From the NCBI GenBank assembly GCA_046349595.1, contig JAXMCA010000001.1:1426001-1490000 (forward strand): a stretch of 64,000 bases of DNA, read 5' to 3'. The notes under the pieces are model-generated. The model worked only from the letters and a program-made list of their open reading frames with translations. It was not told the DNA's origin and made no database searches. Each line of letters opens with the position of its first letter. The first letter of the stretch is position 1. The position numbers were made by a program, and so were the translations under genes. Source of the stretch: JACRLW01 sp046349595 (GTDB taxonomy: Bacteria; Planctomycetota; UBA1135; UBA2386). Shown piece by piece: positions 60,496 to 64,000 of this stretch.

Positions 60496-61248
60496 ATGAG
60501 GAGCGCCGCGTTCATCACCCTGCTTTCCCTGGCTGCCTGCGGCACGACCAGCGACCACCAGAGCGAGTTCTCCCAGCCCAACAAGCTGATGGGCCAGGAG
60601 ATCCAGCGGCGGATCGACGAGATCCGCTATCAGCACCGCGACGTGCTGTTCAACAACCTGCTGTGGCTCGCCCAGGCCGGTGAGCAGGCCATCCCGGCCC
60701 TGCTCGACGGCCTTCGCCACGAGGACCCCAAGGTGCGCTCGAACTGCGCCTGGGTGCTCGGCGAGATGGGCGACTCGCGGGTGATCCAATACCTGAAGCC
60801 GCTGGTCCAGGACCAGGTCGAGTCGGTCCGCCTCGAAGGGGCGCGCTCGATGGTCGCCCTCGGCGACATGAACCAGGTGCCGGTGTTGATCGAGGGCCTC
60901 GACTCGGAGCGCATCCAGGTCCGCTATCTGTGCCACGAGGCGCTGAAGACCGCGACCAAGCGCGACTTCGACTACGACCACCTCACCGACGACAAGCTGT
61001 CGCGCAGCCACGCGGTCTACCGCTGGCGCCGCTGGTGGTCGGAGCAGAGCCAGGATCCCTTCTTCGCCTCGAGCTACGCCCAGGCCCACGGCATCCGCGC
61101 CGAGGACGAGGCGCTCGGTCAGCCCGCCGCACCCGCCGGCGAGACCAACGGCACGCAGCCCCAGAGCAGCGAGCCGAAGGTCGAGACCACGACGCAGCCG
61201 GTGAAGAACGACGCCCAGCCGCAGGGTAGCGGCAGCGACGGTCGCTGA
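60496..61248 (+). CDS. HEAT-repeat lipoprotein
   Basis: 250-residue exported protein with lipobox LAAC (Cys15). Residues about 55-155 contain HEAT-type helical repeats (AIPALLDGLRHEDPKVRSN, VIQYLKPLVQDQVESVRLE, VPVLIEGLDSERIQVRY). After a Trp/Arg-rich segment (YRWRRWWSEQSQD) comes a low-complexity Thr/Gln/Pro tail. Protein binding at the outer or cytoplasmic membrane is inferred. It is separated by about 130 bases from the HU gene. Confidence 0.85.
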   Translation: MRSAAFITLLSLAACGTTSDHQSEFSQPNKLMGQEIQRRIDEIRYQHRDVLFNNLLWLAQAGEQAIPALLDGLRHEDPKVRSNCAWVLGEMGDSRVIQYLKPLVQDQVESVRLEGARSMVALGDMNQVPVLIEGLDSERIQVRYLCHEALKTATKRDFDYDHLTDDKLSRSHAVYRWRRWWSEQSQDPFFASSYAQAHGIRAEDEALGQPAAPAGETNGTQPQSSEPKVETTTQPVKNDAQPQGSGSDGR

Positions 61249-61275
61249 GCTGCCCGCGAGGGTTCGCGAGGGAGG

Positions 61276-61305
61276 CTGACGGTCGGGCGAGGGTCGCGCT
61301 AGAGT
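61276..61305 (+). promoter_or_regulatory. Putative promoter of the pseudopilin gene
   Basis: CTGACG at 61276-61281, an 18-base spacer and TAGAGT at 61300-61305. The ATG is 40 bases downstream. Confidence 0.45.
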
Positions 61306-61345
61306 CTTTGCGCCCCTCACCCAGACTTCGCCCGATCCATCCGCG

Positions 61346-61984
61346 ATGCAGAGCAAGCGTCAAGCCGGCTTCACCCTCATCGAGATCCTCGTCGTCATCG
61401 GCATCATCGGCGTGCTCGCCGCCGTGCTCCTGCCGAACATCTTCGCCGGTCAGCAAGGCGGCCTGATCGCCTCCGATCAGGCCAATCTGCGTTGGCACTA
61501 CCAGACCTTCCTCGCCTTCGAGTCCGGCCAGAAGCGCCTGCCGACCGGCACCGGGGCGAAGTTCATCCTCGACCCTTGGGTGAAGGGGACCATCCAGCGC
61601 ACCGAGCAGAACCTGGAGCGCTACTTCATCCCGAGTTCCAATGACGACCGGAAGATGGAGCTGAGGGAGAAGGACCCCGAGACCGTCTGGCGGAATCTCG
61701 ACGAGATCACCAGCGTCGACACCAGCTACGCCGGCCCGAACAAGGAGGGCAAGGCACAGCCGCAGATGCTGACCAACGGCAAGGTGTCGTTGATGGCCGA
61801 TGACAACGAGTTCGCGCCCGCCTTCGCGAACCACACCATCAATGTGTTGCTGGGTGGGGGCGCGGTGAAGGAGCTGAAGCTCGACCCCGACCTGATCGGG
61901 GCCGGTTTCAACCCCGACGAGGAGAACGCGAAGTTCGAGGTCCCCAACCCGAACATCCCGATGCTGAAGAACCTCGAGCGCTGA
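61346..61984 (+). CDS. Type IV pilin-like / type II secretion pseudopilin
   Basis: 212-residue protein with the class III signal: basic leader MQSKRQAG, then prepilin peptidase cleavage before FTLIEILVVIGIIGVLAAV, with the conserved Glu at mature position 5. The rest is hydrophilic and ends in an Asn/Pro-rich stretch. Planctomycetota have very many such proteins, often of unknown use. No secretion or pilus assembly genes are adjacent, so the system it serves is unclear. Its stop codon is inside the first of three strong hairpins. Confidence 0.88.
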   Translation: MQSKRQAGFTLIEILVVIGIIGVLAAVLLPNIFAGQQGGLIASDQANLRWHYQTFLAFESGQKRLPTGTGAKFILDPWVKGTIQRTEQNLERYFIPSSNDDRKMELREKDPETVWRNLDEITSVDTSYAGPNKEGKAQPQMLTNGKVSLMADDNEFAPAFANHTINVLLGGGAVKELKLDPDLIGAGFNPDEENAKFEVPNPNIPMLKNLER

Positions 61985-62085
61985 GAGCCCGAGAACAAAT
62001 CCATGGTACGGGCTCTCAGATGCTTGCTGGTGGCCGCATGCGCGGCCACGCAGAGCTCGAGAGACCGATTGTCTCTCGAACTCTG
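61981..62085 (+). other. Three consecutive perfect hairpins after the pseudopilin gene
   Basis: First: CTGAGAGCCCG (61981-61991) with CGGGCTCTCAG (62009-62019), 11 bp, 17-base loop, containing the stop codon. Second: GTGGCCGC (62030-62037) with GCGGCCAC (62042-62049), 8 bp, loop ATGC. Third: CAGAG-C-TCGAGAGA (62051-62064) with TCTCTCGA-A-CTCTG (72-85 of the same block), 13 bp with one mismatch and a seven-base loop. Together they may terminate transcription, protect a 3' end or be part of a small RNA. Confidence 0.6.
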
Positions 62086-62133
62086 AGCCTGTCGATCGCG
62101 GGTCGCGCGCTTCCGGAGCCGGGTCGGCGATCC

Positions 62134-62139
62134 TAGACT
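62134..62139 (+). promoter_or_regulatory. Putative -10 element of miaB-ribD
   Basis: TAGACT lies 15 bases before the ATG of miaB and is identical to the ispG element. Confidence 0.45.
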
Positions 62140-62154
62140 TCGCGCCCTCCCGAG

Positions 62155-63549
62155 ATGGCGCGCGCACCCCGCTACCACCTGACCAGCTACGGCTGCCAGA
62201 TGAACAAGCTCGACGCCGAGCTCGTCGAGAGCCGGCTCGTCGAAGCGGGATACGAGCGCGCCGAGCGCGACGACGAGGCCGACGTCGTCCTGCTCAACAC
62301 CTGCTCGGTGCGCCAGCACGCGGAGGACCGCGTGTGGAGCCGTCTCGGCGTGCTGCGCGCGCGCAAGCGGCAGCGCCCCGACCTGGTGGTCGGCGTGCTC
62401 GGCTGCATGGCGCAGGAGCACAAGCGCACCATGCTCGCGCGCATGCCGCACGTCGACCTCGTGGTCGGTCCGTCGGCCTTCGGCGACATCGACCGCAAGG
62501 TGGAGGATGCCCGCGCGCGCAACGCCCTGCGCGAGCCGGAGTCGACCCGTGGAGCGCAGGTGCTCGCCGTCGACGAGGGCGTGTCGGGCGACGCCATCCT
62601 GCGCAATCCGCGCGTACGTCCGCACCGCTCGCAGGCCTGGGTCTCGGTGATGCGCGGCTGCAACATGCCGTGCAGTTACTGCATCGTGCCGAGCACGCGG
62701 GGCGCGGAGGTCAGCCGTCCGATCGAAGTGATCGTCGACGAGGTGCAGCGCCTGTGCGACGACGGCGTGACCGAGATCACCCTGCTCGGGCAGACGGTCA
62801 ACGCCTACGGGCGCGATCTCGGCCGCGACGTCACGCTCGCCCGCCTGCTGCGCGCGCTGCACGCGATCCCGCCGCTGCGCCGCATCGCCTTCATCACCTC
62901 GCACCCGAACTTCCTCTCGCCCGACCTGATCGACGCGCTCGCCGAGCTGCCGCGGGTCTCGCGCTTCCTGCACCTGCCCGCGCAGTCGGGCAGCGACCGG
63001 ATGCTGCGCGCGATGCGCCGCGGCTACACCGTGGCGCGCTATCTCACGCGCATCGAGCAGCTCCGCGCCAAGGCGACCGACGTCGTGCTGCACTCCGACT
63101 TCATCGTCGGCTACCCCGGTGAGACCGACCAGGACTTCGCGGCGACCGTCGAGCTGATGGAGCGCGTGCGATTCGCGCAGAGCTACGTGTTCAAGTACTC
63201 GCCGCGCCCCGGCACGCTGTCCGCCGAAGCGGTCGACGACGTGCCCGACGCGGTGAAGGCCGAGCGCAACGCGATCCTGCTCGAGGTCCAGGAGCGGCAC
63301 ATGCAGGAGCAGGCGCAGGAGCTGATCGGCGCGGTGCAGGAGGTGCTGGTGGAGGGGCCGAGCAAGGTCGAGGGACGCTTCACCGGGCGCACCGTGCACC
63401 ACCGCCTCGTGCACTTCCCGGGCAACGATCGCGTCGCGGCGGGTTGCTACCTGCCGGTGCGCATCGTGGAGGCGCTCGGTCATTCGCTGCTCGGCGAGGT
63501 GCTCGCCGAGGACTGGGCCTACGCCGGCGCGGAGGGGGTGCACGGATGA
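62155..63549 (+). CDS. miaB: tRNA-2-methylthio-N6-dimethylallyladenosine synthase
   Basis: 464-residue radical-SAM methylthiotransferase acting on A37 of tRNAs. The N-terminal UPF0004 domain has SYGCQMNKLDAE, NTCSVRQHAED and GVLGCMAQEH with its three Cys. The radical-SAM motif is RGCNMPCSYCIVP (CxxxCxxC) near residue 168. A TRAM domain closes the protein (about 395-460). With mnmA upstream it gives two tRNA-modifying sulfur enzymes in this stretch. It overlaps ribD as ATGA. Confidence 0.96.
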   Translation: MARAPRYHLTSYGCQMNKLDAELVESRLVEAGYERAERDDEADVVLLNTCSVRQHAEDRVWSRLGVLRARKRQRPDLVVGVLGCMAQEHKRTMLARMPHVDLVVGPSAFGDIDRKVEDARARNALREPESTRGAQVLAVDEGVSGDAILRNPRVRPHRSQAWVSVMRGCNMPCSYCIVPSTRGAEVSRPIEVIVDEVQRLCDDGVTEITLLGQTVNAYGRDLGRDVTLARLLRALHAIPPLRRIAFITSHPNFLSPDLIDALAELPRVSRFLHLPAQSGSDRMLRAMRRGYTVARYLTRIEQLRAKATDVVLHSDFIVGYPGETDQDFAATVELMERVRFAQSYVFKYSPRPGTLSAEAVDDVPDAVKAERNAILLEVQERHMQEQAQELIGAVQEVLVEGPSKVEGRFTGRTVHHRLVHFPGNDRVAAGCYLPVRIVEALGHSLLGEVLAEDWAYAGAEGVHG

Positions 63550-64000
63550 GCCGTCAGCGCAGCCAGCACGAGTTGTGGATGCGCGAGGCCATCGACCTCG
63601 CGTTGCGCGGGCGCGGCGACGTCGAGCCCAATCCGCGTGTCGGTGCCCTCGCGATCGAGGGCGGTCGCGTGGTCGGCCGTGGTTGGCACCGCGTGTGGGG
63701 TGGCGCGCACGCCGAGATCGACGCGCTCGCCGATGCGCGGCAGCGCGGCGCGCGGCCCGACACCGTGGTGATCACGCTGGAGCCCTGTTCGACACCGCTC
63801 GGCGTGGGTGGCAAGAAGACTCCGCCCTGCAGCGCCGCGTTGATCGAAGCCGGCATCAAGCGGGTGATCGTAGGCGCGGCCGATCCCGATCCGCGTCACC
63901 GCGGCGCCGGATTCGCGGTGCTCGAGGATGCCGGAATCGAAGTGATCGACGGCGTGCTGGCCGAGGAGACGCGCGCGATCAACAAGCCCTTCGAGCGCTG
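63546..64000 (+). CDS. ribD: Riboflavin biosynthesis deaminase/reductase RibD (3' partial)
   Basis: 151 codons of the deaminase domain are visible before the window ends. The zinc deaminase motifs are present: GGAHAEIDAL with the HAE core near residue 54, and LEPCSTPLGVGGKKTPPCSAAL with the two Cys ligands near residue 79. PNPRVGALAI near residue 28 is also diagnostic. The deaminase converts the pyrimidinone precursor of riboflavin; the reductase domain would follow outside the window. Between PCST and GKKTPPC there is a slightly longer loop (PLGVG) than in E. coli. Confidence 0.93.
   Translation, partial: MSRQRSQHELWMREAIDLALRGRGDVEPNPRVGALAIEGGRVVGRGWHRVWGGAHAEIDALADARQRGARPDTVVITLEPCSTPLGVGGKKTPPCSAALIEAGIKRVIVGAADPDPRHRGAGFAVLEDAGIEVIDGVLAEETRAINKPFER

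Noticed and set aside
1..64000. tRNA, rRNA genes and CRISPR arrays
   Set aside because: No tRNA B-box-like sequence in a gap, no rRNA stretch and no regular repeat-spacer pattern was found by reading; gaps are all under 300 bases. A tRNAscan run would be decisive.

Overview
The window is about 70% G+C, tightly packed and coding throughout; no stretch longer than 300 bases lacks a gene. The gene content points to a high-GC member of the Planctomycetota. Evidence for this is a Tat-exported DUF1501 protein, a DUF1549/DUF1553 cytochrome-type protein, a Tat-signal Gfo/Idh/MocA oxidoreductase, a DUF6797 propeller protein next to a pentaheme cytochrome c, and many exported carboxypeptidase-regulatory-like proteins. 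The taxonomic call is inference. Neighbouring genes are very often joined by ATGA or GTGA overlaps, and GTG starts are common.

Layout. 1-2788: the end of an rnf operon (rnfD partial, rnfG, rnfE, rnfA) for a ferredoxin:NAD+ ion pump, closed by a small Cys-rich membrane protein. 2895-9709: a TPR lipoprotein, thymidine phosphorylase, a guanidinium-type SMR exporter, ispG and two transporters. 9728-13879: a degenerate SGNH-like protein with fdhD, then nupC and a purine nucleoside phosphorylase, a second nucleoside-salvage pair. 13876-20883: a GNAT protein, a GT-C-like membrane protein, fbp, an unusual ACT-ACT-TIR-like fusion gene with its own promoter, and tryptophan 2,3-dioxygenase. 20961-27043: an operon of a BFD-type 2Fe-2S protein and three paralogous exported multi-domain proteins. 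27163-30308: fhs, a PilZ protein whose start site is folded into a hairpin, and a WD40-like lipoprotein. 30305-38289: a planctomycete-type extracellular operon with a thioredoxin-fold protein, DUF1549/1553, a giant papain-like peptidase with tandem Ig-like repeats, DUF1501 and the WD40-like lipoprotein. 38338-49611: tkt, then a + strand chain of Gfo/Idh, DUF6797, pentaheme cytochrome, MFS, acyl/aryl-CoA-ligase-like and Nudix genes. 49612-56215: xerC-type recombinase, class V aminotransferase, serB, a degenerate gluzincin-like protein, a probable selenoprotein, and serA. 56385-64000: polyprenyl-phosphate sugar transferase, YraN, YajC, mnmA, HU, a HEAT lipoprotein, a pseudopilin followed by three stacked hairpins, miaB and the start of ribD.

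How genes fit together. serA, the class V aminotransferase and serB can supply all three steps of serine synthesis. tkt and fbp serve sugar-phosphate metabolism. deoA, nupC and the purine phosphorylase serve nucleoside uptake and salvage. fhs and fdhD point to formate/C1 metabolism.

The two most notable items are, first, a gene (53593-54543, minus) that reads continuously only if one TGA is decoded as selenocysteine. This TGA is followed by a hairpin whose GGU loop lies exactly where it does in the E. coli fdhF SECIS element. Second is the ACT-ACT-TIR-like protein (17847-19727), a candidate amino-acid-sensing, NAD-acting signalling or defence protein. A recurring TAnnnT -10-like element with short leaders precedes at least twelve genes or operons.
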